DNA from: Pseudonocardia sp.
GTDB lineage: Bacteria; Actinomycetota; Actinomycetes; Mycobacteriales; Pseudonocardiaceae
NCBI GenBank assembly: GCA_030453005.1
Contig: JAKDLE010000160.1
Location: 1-6,787 of the forward strand
Direction: 5' to 3'
DNA length: 6,787 nucleotides
A program made the position numbers and the translations under genes. Shown piece after piece: positions 1 through 5,959 of the stretch (position 1 is the stretch's first letter; each line of letters starts with the position of its first letter). Under the pieces are notes generated by a model that was not told where the DNA came from, made no database searches, and was given only the letters and a program-made list of their open reading frames with translations.

Positions 1-1
1 G

Positions 2-163
2 ACGTTCGGGGGCTCGGTGTTCGGGCGATCGGTCCGGTCGACGCCGTCGCGCGAGGACGGGGTGCCCGACGCGGGACGTGCGTCGGTAGCGGCTCGGGGG
101 GAGGACATCGTGAGCCCAGTGTGCCTGGGGCGCAGGCTCAGACGGAGCGCAGGGCGGGTGTGA
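2..163 (+). CDS. Possible C-terminal end of an unidentified protein (partial)
   Basis: A reading frame enters from the left edge and runs 53 codons to a TGA at 161-163. By hand count about 85% of its third codon positions are G or C, with lower GC at second positions. That is the pattern of real genes here, and the other + frames fit it less well. The peptide is rich in Ser, Arg and Gly and ends in an Arg-rich tail (ending RRLRRSAGRV); I recognise no domain. If real, it converges with the small gene on the opposite strand and overlaps its 3' end by about 26 bases. The antisense frames are also open over most of this stretch, so it may be non-coding. Confidence 0.28.
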   Translation, partial: TFGGSVFGRSVRSTPSREDGVPDAGRASVAARGEDIVSPVCLGRRLRRSAGRV

Positions 164-398
164 TCTCGTCGGCGGCCGGTGCGTCGGCGGCCGGGTGCTC
201 GACGAGTGCGAGTACCCGGTTCGCGAGGAACCGGGCCGTGCGCACGGTGCTCCCGCCGCGGGTGGTCTCGGCGACCTCGACGACGCCGCGGGAGTGTGTG
301 ATCCCGACGCGGCGGCCTGCGCGGGTGGCGGTGATCTCGTACGTGCGCGTGGTACCGCTGCCGGCGTCGATGACGATCTCTACCCGGTCGCCCTTCAT
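138..398 (-). CDS. Small hypothetical protein, 86 aa
   Basis: I do not recognise the family. The start is well supported: an AGGAG at 407-411 lies 8 bases upstream of the ATG. The first 50 or so residues alternate charged and hydrophobic positions (for example VEIVIDAG, TYEITATRAG, GVVEVAETT), suggesting a small beta-sheet. An amphipathic segment (ARFLANRVLALVEHP, about residues 55-69) then looks helical, followed by an Ala/Pro/Asp-rich tail. There is no signal peptide, membrane segment or cysteine pair, so a soluble cytoplasmic protein is likely. It sits alone on the minus strand, 315 bases downstream of the serine hydrolase gene, with a strong hairpin 35 bases upstream of its start. That suggests its own transcript rather than membership of the SDR-hydrolase operon. 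The function is unknown. Confidence 0.72.
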   Translation of the reverse strand: MKGDRVEIVIDAGSGTTRTYEITATRAGRRVGITHSRGVVEVAETTRGGSTVRTARFLANRVLALVEHPAADAPAADEITPALRSV

Positions 399-432
399 GG
401 CTGCCTCTCCTGTGCGTACCGCTGAATTCCGG

Positions 433-462
433 GGGCGGCGCCGTCGGGGGACGACGCCGCCC
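433..462 (-). terminator. Strong hairpin upstream of the small gene
   Basis: Arms at 433-445 and 450-462 pair over 13 positions with one mismatch around a GGGG loop; both arms are almost entirely G and C. No T-run follows on either strand, so it is not a classical intrinsic terminator, though U-less hairpins are common in actinomycetes. On the minus strand it lies downstream of the serine hydrolase and upstream of the small gene. It could end the hydrolase transcript, or fold in the small gene's 5' leader. Confidence 0.4.
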
Positions 463-493
463 GTCGCAGCCGCGTCGACGCGCGGCGGGAATG

Positions 494-536
494 GGTGTCC
501 GAACCGGGCGCCGGTCGCCTCTCGGCGCGTGGCGCA
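494..536. repeat. 43-bp direct repeat, copy A
   Basis: This segment, beginning GGTGTCCGAACCGGGCG, recurs in the same orientation 139 bases downstream (633-675). The copies match at 40 of 43 positions and similarity ends sharply at about base 536. It lies outside any gene I accept. Such conservation in non-coding DNA suggests a member of an interspersed repeat family or a local duplication. There is no perfect terminal inverted repeat, so a MITE is not demonstrated. Confidence 0.7.
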
Positions 537-632
537 CCCGTAGGTGGCGATGTGGTGGGACCCGGGGACACGGATCGCCCGGCTCGGACTCTTCTCTCAA
601 CCCCTCGAAGGCCGGTTCTGTTCCCGGCGAGA

Positions 633-675
633 GGTGTCCGAACCGGGCGCTGGTCGCCTCGCGGCGAGTGGCGCA
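633..675. repeat. 43-bp direct repeat, copy B, with nested hairpin
   Basis: This is the second copy of the repeat at 494-536, differing at three positions. Unlike copy A it holds a perfect 5-bp stem (TCGCC 654-658 with GGCGA 663-667, loop TCGC). A further pair, GCTGG 649-653 with CCAGC 684-688, could enclose it. It lies about 40 bases downstream (on the minus strand) of the serine hydrolase stop, so its transcript could fold as part of that gene's 3' end. In copy A the small stem is weakened by a mismatch and the outer pair is absent. Confidence 0.7.
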
Positions 676-695
676 TCGTGGCTCCAGCCTGGCGG

Positions 696-725
696 CGGTC
701 ACAGGGCCGTCGGTCACAGGGCCGC
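696..725. repeat. 15-bp tandem duplication over the hydrolase stop codon
   Basis: The unit CGGTCACAGGGCCGT (696-710) is followed directly by a copy at 711-725 with 14 of 15 bases identical. On the minus strand the unit holds the last codons and the TGA of the serine hydrolase. Because the unit is a multiple of three, the duplicate repeats the same stop in frame five codons further on. Confidence 0.8.
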
Positions 726-1529
726 CAGCACCCCGTCGGTGAACGGGGGCCACGCCTGCACCGACCACTCGGCGAAGTCGCGGTCGGTGAGCACCACGCA
801 CGCGGCTCCGGCGTCGGGGTCGACCCACAGGAACGTGCCCGCCTGCCCGAAGTGTCCGAACGTGCGCGGCGAGCTGCCCGCGCCCGTCCAGTGCGGCGAC
901 TTGCCGTCGCGGATCTCGAACCCGAGCCCCCAGTCGTTGGGCTTCTGCCGCCCGTAGCCGGGCAGGATGCCGTCGAGACCGGGGAAGGCGACCCGGGTGG
1001 CCTCGTCCAGGGTGTGGGTGAGGACCGGCGCCTGCAGTTCGGCGACGAACCGGGCCAGGTCGGCGGCGCTCGACACGGCGTCGGCGGCCGGTGAGCCCTC
1101 CAGCCGCGTCGACGCCAGGCCGAGTGGCTCGCACACGGCCTGGCGCAGGTACTCCGCGAACGGCATCCCGGCCGCCTCGGCGACGGTGTCGCCGAGCACC
1201 TCGAACCCGACGTTGGAGTAGATCCGCCGCGTGCCGGGTGCGGCCTGCACGGTGCCGTCGGAGAAGGAGAGCCCGGAGGTGTGCGCGGCGAGGTGGCGGA
1301 CGGTGGAGCCGTCGGGGCCCGCGGGCTGGTCCCACTCGACGGCGCCCTCCTCGACGGCGATGAGCACGGCGTACGCGGTGAGCGGCTTGGTGACCGAGGC
1401 GAGCCGGAACTCGCGGTCCTGGTCGCCGACGGCGGCGAGCACGGTGCCGTCGCGTGCCACGACGGCCACGGCGACGTCGTCCACCGGCCAGTCGAGCGCC
1501 GCGTGCACCGCATCCTGGAGGTCGGCCAC
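714..1529 (-). CDS. Serine hydrolase of the class C beta-lactamase / penicillin-binding-like family
   Basis: This 271-aa protein has the marks of the beta-lactamase-related serine hydrolases. S45-V-T-K48 holds the nucleophile Ser and general-base Lys, and Y104-S-N106 is the second motif. H226-F-G228, in the context FGHFGQAGTFLWVDP, stands where class C enzymes have KTG. It is shorter than AmpC (about 360 aa) and has no signal peptide or lipobox, so it is probably a cytoplasmic esterase, amidase or peptidase-like enzyme rather than a secreted antibiotic-resistance lactamase. The substrate cannot be read from sequence. The GTG start at 1529-1527 follows the SDR stop with one base between (TGA C GTG), and there is little Shine-Dalgarno signal, so translation is probably coupled to the SDR. 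The stop lies in a 15-bp tandem duplication. The fold family is secure, the activity is not. Confidence 0.9.
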   Translation of the reverse strand: MADLQDAVHAALDWPVDDVAVAVVARDGTVLAAVGDQDREFRLASVTKPLTAYAVLIAVEEGAVEWDQPAGPDGSTVRHLAAHTSGLSFSDGTVQAAPGTRRIYSNVGFEVLGDTVAEAAGMPFAEYLRQAVCEPLGLASTRLEGSPAADAVSSAADLARFVAELQAPVLTHTLDEATRVAFPGLDGILPGYGRQKPNDWGLGFEIRDGKSPHWTGAGSSPRTFGHFGQAGTFLWVDPDAGAACVVLTDRDFAEWSVQAWPPFTDGVLAAL

Positions 1530-1530
1530 G

Positions 1531-2211
1531 TCAGGCGTCGCCGTAGACCGGGATCGCCGCGCCGCTGATCGGGGCGGCGTCGGGACCGCAGAGGAACGCG
1601 ATCACCTTCGCGACCGCGGCGGGGGCGACGGCGCGGGCGGCGAGATCGTCGGACATCCAGCTGCGGTTGGCCGGGGTGTCGATCACCGAGGGCAGTACGG
1701 CGTTGACCCGGATCCGCTGCCCGCGCAGCTCCTCGGCGAGCAGGGACGTGAGCCGCACGACCGCGGCCTTGCTCGTGGCGTGCGCGACCGGCGCGGCCCC
1801 GGCCACCGCCGTCTTCGACCCGACGGTGACGATCGCCCCGCCGCCGCGCGCGGCGAGCCGCGGAGCCGCGGCCTGCGCCGTCCACAACGCGGAGCCGAAG
1901 TTGGAGCGCCACAGCGAGTCGAGCGTCTCCTCGTCGAGGTCGGCGAGCGAACCGGGGGTGAACCCACCCGCCAGGCCGACCAGCGCGTCCGGGGTCACCG
2001 GCAGCGCGTCGATCGTCTCGAAGGCGGTGAGCACGGCCGCCCGGCCGGACAGGTCGACGGCCACGGCGTGCACCCCGTCGGACCGCCCGAGGGCATCGAG
2101 CCGCTCCCCGGGCCGGTCCAGCGCCACCACCGCGCGTCCGGCCGCCAGGAACTCGGCGACGACGGCGTGCCCGAGTGCGCCCGCGGCGCCTGTCACGATC
2201 ACTGCATTCAC
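1531..2211 (-). CDS. Short-chain dehydrogenase/reductase (SDR) with His in place of the catalytic Tyr
   Basis: This is a classical-size SDR, 226 aa from the chosen start, with a Rossmann fold. The nucleotide-binding motif TGAAGALG is at residues 7-14. An Asp after the second strand (D32 in VVALDRP) usually indicates NAD(H) preference. GLAGG at 79-83 takes the place of NNAG. The catalytic set has N104, S132 and K148, but the YxxxK tyrosine is His (H144 in AHATSK, codon CAC). Loss of that Tyr normally abolishes or greatly reduces SDR chemistry, so it may be a non-catalytic or altered member. I prefer the GTG at 2211-2209 because AGGA (2223-2220) lies 8 bases upstream. The ATG at 2220 would add three residues but has no spaced ribosome binding site. 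It probably forms a two-gene operon with the serine hydrolase. The substrate is unknown. Confidence 0.88.
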   Translation of the reverse strand: MNAVIVTGAAGALGHAVVAEFLAAGRAVVALDRPGERLDALGRSDGVHAVAVDLSGRAAVLTAFETIDALPVTPDALVGLAGGFTPGSLADLDEETLDSLWRSNFGSALWTAQAAAPRLAARGGGAIVTVGSKTAVAGAAPVAHATSKAAVVRLTSLLAEELRGQRIRVNAVLPSVIDTPANRSWMSDDLAARAVAPAAVAKVIAFLCGPDAAPISGAAIPVYGDA

Positions 2212-2224
2212 GGGTCCCATCCTG

Positions 2225-2230
2225 CATGCT
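2225..2230 (+). promoter_or_regulatory. Candidate -10 element for the DUF72 gene
   Basis: CATGCT matches the -10 consensus at the key second and sixth positions and ends 6 bases before the GTG at 2237. The gene has no Shine-Dalgarno sequence, so a leaderless transcript starting at the GTG would fit. No convincing -35 is visible. The element lies within the 25 bases between two divergent start codons. Confidence 0.22.
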
Positions 2231-2236
2231 CACCGC

Positions 2237-3064
2237 GTGGCGCGGATACGGGTCGGCACATCGGGGTGGCGCTACCCGCCGTGGCGGCGCACGTTCTACC
2301 CCGAGGGTCTCGCGCAGCGCCGCGAGCTGGAGCACCTCTCCCGCCGGGTCGACACGATCGAGATCAACGGCTCCTTCTACTCGTTGCAGCGGCCGGAGAG
2401 CTACCGGGCCTGGGCGGCGGAGACGCCGGAGGACTTCGTCTTCTCCGTCAAGGGCCCGCGTTTCGTCACGCATCTGAAGCAGCTGCGCGACGTCGGCACG
2501 CCGGTGGCGAACTTCCTGGCCTCCGGGGTGCTCGCGCTCGGGCCGAAGCTGGGTCCGCTGCTCTGGCAGCTCCCGCCACGGATGCGTTTCGACCGCGACC
2601 GCCTCGCCGCGTTCCTGGACCTGCTCCCGCACTCGACGAGGGCCGCCGCCGCGCTGGCCGCGCGCCACGACGAGCGGCTCGACGGGCGGGCGCACCTCGT
2701 CACCGACGCCGACCGGCCGCTGCGGCACGCCGTCGAGCCACGCCACGAGAGCTTCCGCGACCCCGCGTTCCGCGCGCTGCTGCGCGAGCACGGGGTGGCG
2801 CTGGTCGTCGCGGACTCGGCGGGGGCCTGGCCGCGTTTCGACGAGGTGACCGCGGACTTCGTGTACGTGCGGCTGCACGGTCAGGACGAGCTGTACACGA
2901 GCGGGTACACCCCCGACGCGCTCGACGCGTGGGCCGCCGAGGTGGCGAAGTGGCGCGATGGGGGCCGCGACGTGGTCGTCTACTTCGACAACGACGCGAA
3001 GGTGCACGCACCCTTCGACGCGATCGCGCTCGCCGAGCGGCTCGCGGCGGGTGCAGCCGGCTGA
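2237..3064 (+). CDS. DUF72 (YecE-like) family protein
   Basis: This 275-aa protein matches the DUF72/YecE family almost end to end. It has VGTSGW near the N-terminus (6-11), EINGSFY (42-48), FVFSVKGPRFVTH (67-79), LGPLLWQLPP (105-114) and EPRHESF (167-173). Further on come TADFVYVRLHG (205-215), SGYTPDALDAWA (222-233) and VYFDND (248-253). Known family structures are TIM barrels. The biochemical role remains unestablished, so none is assigned. The GTG at 2237 is chosen because it places the conserved VGTSGW six residues in, as in relatives. The frame is open upstream, but that part is antisense to the SDR. There is no ribosome binding site. It is divergent from the SDR across 25 bases and convergent with the MFS gene, with 23 bases between stops. 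Confidence 0.93.
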   Translation: MARIRVGTSGWRYPPWRRTFYPEGLAQRRELEHLSRRVDTIEINGSFYSLQRPESYRAWAAETPEDFVFSVKGPRFVTHLKQLRDVGTPVANFLASGVLALGPKLGPLLWQLPPRMRFDRDRLAAFLDLLPHSTRAAAALAARHDERLDGRAHLVTDADRPLRHAVEPRHESFRDPAFRALLREHGVALVVADSAGAWPRFDEVTADFVYVRLHGQDELYTSGYTPDALDAWAAEVAKWRDGGRDVVVYFDNDAKVHAPFDAIALAERLAAGAAG

Positions 3065-3087
3065 CCGCGGGGCGGCGGACGCGCGGC

Positions 3088-4257
3088 TCAGGCGGGGGCA
3101 GGCGTCTCCCGGGCCGCGCGGTGCGCCACCAGCATCTGCCGCCCCACCACCATGAGCACGGCGGCGACCAGCATCGTGCCCGCCCCGACGAGCCAGGCGG
3201 TGGCGAAGGAGAGGTGCGTGGCGAGGAACCCGAAGCCGACGGGCCCGAGGAACCCGCCGCCGTACACGCCGACCTGCACGATCGAGGTGGCCGCGGCGGG
3301 CGCCGAGGGGTTGAGCCGGACGACGGCGAACTGGAGCAGCCCGGGCCACGCCCACCCGAGTCCGAAGCCGAGCACGGTGCCGATCACCAGCGTCGGGACA
3401 CCGGGCACGGCGAGCAGCGCCAGCCCGCCCGCGCCGAGCACCAGGCTGCCGGAGACGACGGCGACGTGGGCGCCCGAGCGGCGGTCGGCGGCCCAGCCGT
3501 GGGCGAGCCGCATCGTGAGCCCGACGAGGCTGCCGAGCGTGAGCGTGAGGCCCGCGGTGGCGGCGTCGACGCCCTGGTCCACGGCCGAGGCGACGAGGAA
3601 GATCCCCAGCGTCGACGACGACGCGGCCGCCAGGCCTGCGGCCACGGCGATCACCGAGAGGGCACCGGTGGCGCGCTCGCCGGGCGTGCGGGGTGTGGGT
3701 TCCCGGCCGGCGGTGTCGCGCGGGGCCACGGGCAGCGCGGCGAGCGCGACGCCTGCGCCGATGACGAAGGCCCACCGCCAGCCCACGGTCAGTGCGACCG
3801 CGGGCACCGCGAGCCCGGCCAGCAGCGTGGCCAGCGGGATCGCGGCCTGTTTGACGCCGAACGAGAGCCCCATCCGCCCGGCGGGGGCGTACCGCGAGAG
3901 CGTCAGGTTCGCCGAGAGCTGCCCCAGCACGTTGCACCACGAGCTGCTCACCAGGATCAGCACGAGGCCGGCGTAGGAGCGTGCGAACAGGGCCACCGCC
4001 GCCATCACGACGGCGGCGCCGACCACCGCGATCCGGCTCGTCGGCCCCGCCCCGTAGCGCTCGACGAGCCGTCCGCACGGCAGCGACGCGAACGCGCTGA
4101 CCGCGAAGTACAGCGCGACCACCAGCCCGAGCCCGGCCGGGTCGAACCCCAGCTCGGCTGAGATCTGGACCGTGAGCCCGGCGGTGAGGAACACCGGCAG
4201 CACCGACACGGTGGTGGTCGAGACGGCCCCCACGACCGCCCGTCGCGCACGATTCAT
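3088..4257 (-). CDS. MFS transporter
   Basis: This 389-aa integral membrane protein has about twelve hydrophobic segments in two halves. A hydrophilic, Pro/Arg-rich loop at about residues 179-197 (APRDTAGREPTPRTPGERA) separates them, the standard major facilitator layout. A motif A-like sequence follows the second segment (GRLVERYGAGPTSR, 62-75), with a related copy in the second half (HGWAADRRSG, 253-262). Glycine-rich helices such as GTVLGFGLGWAWPG (293-306) and a conserved FGVKQAA (133-139) recall small-solute MFS permeases. The substrate cannot be named from sequence. It begins 21 bases after the acyl-CoA ligase stop on the same strand, so read-through is likely. It has no Shine-Dalgarno sequence but has a TAGCAT box correctly placed for a leaderless transcript from its ATG. 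Transport of a carboxylate handled by the ligase is possible but unproven. Confidence 0.92.
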   Translation of the reverse strand: MNRARRAVVGAVSTTTVSVLPVFLTAGLTVQISAELGFDPAGLGLVVALYFAVSAFASLPCGRLVERYGAGPTSRIAVVGAAVVMAAVALFARSYAGLVLILVSSSWCNVLGQLSANLTLSRYAPAGRMGLSFGVKQAAIPLATLLAGLAVPAVALTVGWRWAFVIGAGVALAALPVAPRDTAGREPTPRTPGERATGALSVIAVAAGLAAASSSTLGIFLVASAVDQGVDAATAGLTLTLGSLVGLTMRLAHGWAADRRSGAHVAVVSGSLVLGAGGLALLAVPGVPTLVIGTVLGFGLGWAWPGLLQFAVVRLNPSAPAAATSIVQVGVYGGGFLGPVGFGFLATHLSFATAWLVGAGTMLVAAVLMVVGRQMLVAHRAARETPAPA

Positions 4258-4264
4258 GTGAGCA

Positions 4265-4270
4265 ATGCTA
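4265..4270 (-). promoter_or_regulatory. Candidate -10 box for a leaderless MFS transcript
   Basis: Read on the minus strand the six bases are TAGCAT, fitting the actinobacterial TANNNT consensus. Seven bases separate the box from the A of the MFS start codon at 4257, the spacing expected if transcription starts at the ATG. The start has no Shine-Dalgarno sequence, which supports a leaderless reading. No clear -35 box is seen. The 4258-4278 gap is distinctly more AT-rich than its surroundings. Confidence 0.42.
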
Positions 4271-4278
4271 ATCGACTC

Positions 4279-5886
4279 TCAGCCACGGACGCGGTGCTGC
4301 TCCCCGGCCCACTCCTTCTCCCGCAGCTCGAACTTCTGCACCTTGCCCGTGGAGGTCTTGGGCAGCTCCGCGACGATCTCGACGGCCTTCGGCGCCTTGT
4401 ACCGTGCGATCCGCGACCTGACGTGCTCGATGAGCTCCTCGGGTGTCGCACTCTCCCCGTCGGCGAGCACCACGAACGCCTTGGGCCGCTCCCCGTACTG
4501 CTCGTCGGGCACCCCGACGACGGCGGCCTCCAGCACGGCCGGGTGCGACACGACCGCCTGCTCCACCTCCACCGTGGAGATGTTCTCGCCCCCGGAGATG
4601 ACGACGTCCTTGGCGCGGTCCCGCAGCTCGACGTAGCCGTCGGTGTGCATGACGCCGAGGTCGCCGGAGTGGAACCAGCCGCCTTCGAATGCCTTCTCGG
4701 TGCCCGCCGGGTCCTCGTAGTAGCCCTTCATCACGTTGTTGCCGCGCATGACGATCTCGCCCATCGTCGTGCCGTCCGCAGGCACGTCGTTCATCTGCTC
4801 GTCGACGACGCGCAGCGGGTCGGCGCAGATCATGCCGACGCCCTGCCGGGCTTGGCGCGCCGCGCGCTCCTCGCGGGGGAGGCCGTCCCACGCGCGCTGG
4901 TACTGGTTCACCGAGTACGGGCCGTAGGTCTCGGTGAGCCCGTAGACGTGCACGATCCGGAAGCCCATCTCCTCCATCTGCAGGATCGTGGTCGGGCTCG
5001 GCGGGGCGCCGGCCGTCGTGATCACGAGCGGGTAGTCCAGCGTGGTGGCCTCCGGCGCCCGCATGATCGTGGTGACGACGGTGGGCGCGCCGTTGAGGTG
5101 CGTCACGCCGTGCTCGGTGATCAGCCTCCAGATCACGTCGCCGCGCACCTCGCGCAGGCACACGTGGGTGCCGCCGATCGCGGTGAGCGCCCAGGGGGTG
5201 CACCAGCCGTTGCAGTGGAACATCGGCAGCGTCCACAGGTAGACGCTGTCCGGCGTGTGGTTCGAGTGCACGATCTCGCCGAACGAGTTCAGGTACGCAC
5301 CCCGGTGGTGGTACTGCACGCCCTTGGGCTTGCCGGTCGTGCCGGACGTGTAGTTGATGGAGATGGTGGCGTCCTCGTCGTCGACCGACCAGGGCAGCGG
5401 CTCGTCGTCGCCGCGGGCGAGCAGGTCGTCGTAGGTGACGCCGCTGCCGGTGCCGTCGCCTGCGCTCGCGGGGTCGCCCCCCGTGATGATCTCTTCGCCC
5501 GTCTTGAGCACGCCCGCGCCGGGCGCGCCCGTCGCGTGCAGCGCCGCGTCGACGACGAGGACCTTCGCTCGCGCGTGGTCGAGGATGTAGCGCACCTCCT
5601 CGGTGGACAGCCGCGTGTTGATCGCGACCAGCACCGCGCCCGCGAGCGGCACCGCGAAGTGCGCCACGAGCATCTCGGGGACGTTGGGCAGCAGGTAGGC
5701 GACCCGGTCGCCCGGCTCGACCCCCGAGCCCCGCAGCGCGTGCGCCACCCGCGTGGCCTCCGCGGCGAACTCCGCGTACGACGTGCGCCGATCGCCGTAG
5801 ACGATCGCGGTCTTGTCCGGATAGACCTCCGCGGAGCGGCGCAGGAACGCCAGCGGCGTCAGCGGGGTGTTCCAGACGGTGGTCAT
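4279..5886 (-). CDS. AMP-forming acyl-CoA ligase (fatty/organic acid-CoA synthetase)
   Basis: This 535-aa protein is a full-length member of the ANL adenylate-forming superfamily. It would activate a carboxylic acid with ATP to an acyl-AMP and then load CoA. Visible motifs are the phosphate loop YTSGTTGKPKG (179-189), YGLTE (315-319), SGDLG (407-411), the hinge LRDRAKD (421-427), SGGENIS (431-437) and the C-terminal TSTGK with the adenylation lysine K515. PMFHCNGWC (221-229) resembles the short/medium-chain and aromatic acyl-activating branch more than long-chain FadD. The exact acid cannot be read from sequence. The ATG at 5886 has an excellent ribosome binding site, GAGGAGA at 5894-5900 with 7 bases spacing; the frame is open further upstream but that part is antisense-like. 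The ferredoxin lies 73 bases upstream and the MFS gene 21 bases downstream. Confidence 0.95.
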   Translation of the reverse strand: MTTVWNTPLTPLAFLRRSAEVYPDKTAIVYGDRRTSYAEFAAEATRVAHALRGSGVEPGDRVAYLLPNVPEMLVAHFAVPLAGAVLVAINTRLSTEEVRYILDHARAKVLVVDAALHATGAPGAGVLKTGEEIITGGDPASAGDGTGSGVTYDDLLARGDDEPLPWSVDDEDATISINYTSGTTGKPKGVQYHHRGAYLNSFGEIVHSNHTPDSVYLWTLPMFHCNGWCTPWALTAIGGTHVCLREVRGDVIWRLITEHGVTHLNGAPTVVTTIMRAPEATTLDYPLVITTAGAPPSPTTILQMEEMGFRIVHVYGLTETYGPYSVNQYQRAWDGLPREERAARQARQGVGMICADPLRVVDEQMNDVPADGTTMGEIVMRGNNVMKGYYEDPAGTEKAFEGGWFHSGDLGVMHTDGYVELRDRAKDVVISGGENISTVEVEQAVVSHPAVLEAAVVGVPDEQYGERPKAFVVLADGESATPEELIEHVRSRIARYKAPKAVEIVAELPKTSTGKVQKFELREKEWAGEQHRVRG

Positions 5887-5893
5887 CGGCAGG

Positions 5894-5900
5894 TCTCCTC
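5894..5900 (-). promoter_or_regulatory. Ribosome binding site that fixes the ligase start
   Basis: GAGGAGA on the minus strand lies 7 bases before the ATG at 5886. The open frame continues upstream to 6144, so this site decides the start. It is one of the strongest Shine-Dalgarno sequences in the window. Confidence 0.8.
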
Positions 5901-5929
5901 GGGGGCGGGCGTGGGGAACCCGATCCTCT

Positions 5930-5959
5930 GCCCTGCGGGGCGTCGCGGCAACCGCCGCG
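5930..5959 (-). terminator. Two adjacent hairpins directly after the ferredoxin stop
   Basis: The first stem is perfect over 6 bp (5944-5949 with 5954-5959, loop GGTT on the minus strand) and begins at the base after the ferredoxin TAG. The second, 4 bp with a 4-base loop, follows at 5930-5941. No T-run follows either. They could reduce read-through into the ligase gene or protect the ferredoxin mRNA 3' end. Confidence 0.35.

Larger units (their letters stand above)
399..713. other. Gene-free interval with a hairpin and a repeat pair
   Basis: These 315 bases separate the serine hydrolase stop from the small hypothetical gene. Open frames cross the interval on the + strand, but they run on antisense through the hydrolase, resemble no family I know, and lack convincing ribosome binding sites. 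What the interval does hold is the ribosome binding site of the small gene (404-411), a 13-bp hairpin (433-462), two copies of a 43-bp direct repeat (494-536 and 633-675), and the start of a 15-bp tandem duplication (696-725). I see no transposase remnant or tRNA. Confidence 0.6.

Noticed and set aside
594..633. CTCTC/GAGAG and GCCGG/CCGGC pairs as a terminator after the hydrolase
   Set aside because: The inner stem is 5 bp with an 8-base loop, the outer pair is asymmetric around it, and there is no T-run.
494..675. A CRISPR array
   Set aside because: Only two units, 43 bp long, with a 96-base gap and three mismatches; no third unit and no cas gene.
495..1094. A plus-strand frame beginning in repeat copy A (MSEPGAGRL...)
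   Set aside because: Most of it is antisense to the serine hydrolase, and the start has no ribosome binding site. The repeat pair is better explained as non-coding.
714..1529. An antibiotic-resistance beta-lactamase
   Set aside because: It has the fold motifs but no signal peptide and a short length, and it sits in a metabolic-looking pair; a general serine hydrolase is the safer call.
3065..3087. A terminator between the convergent DUF72 and MFS genes
   Set aside because: The best stem is 5 bp (CCGCG 3065-3069 with CGCGG 3082-3086) with a 12-base loop and no T-run, which is unremarkable at this GC content.
395..4078. A 1227-codon open frame on the minus strand
   Set aside because: It crosses the serine hydrolase, the SDR, the DUF72 gene and most of the MFS gene in wrong frames and is dominated by Arg, Gly, Ala and Pro, typical of shadow frames in GC-rich DNA.
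1231..4161. A 976-codon open frame on the plus strand
   Set aside because: It is antisense or out of frame to five recognisable genes, has Arg/Gly/His-rich low-complexity sequence, and shows no domain.
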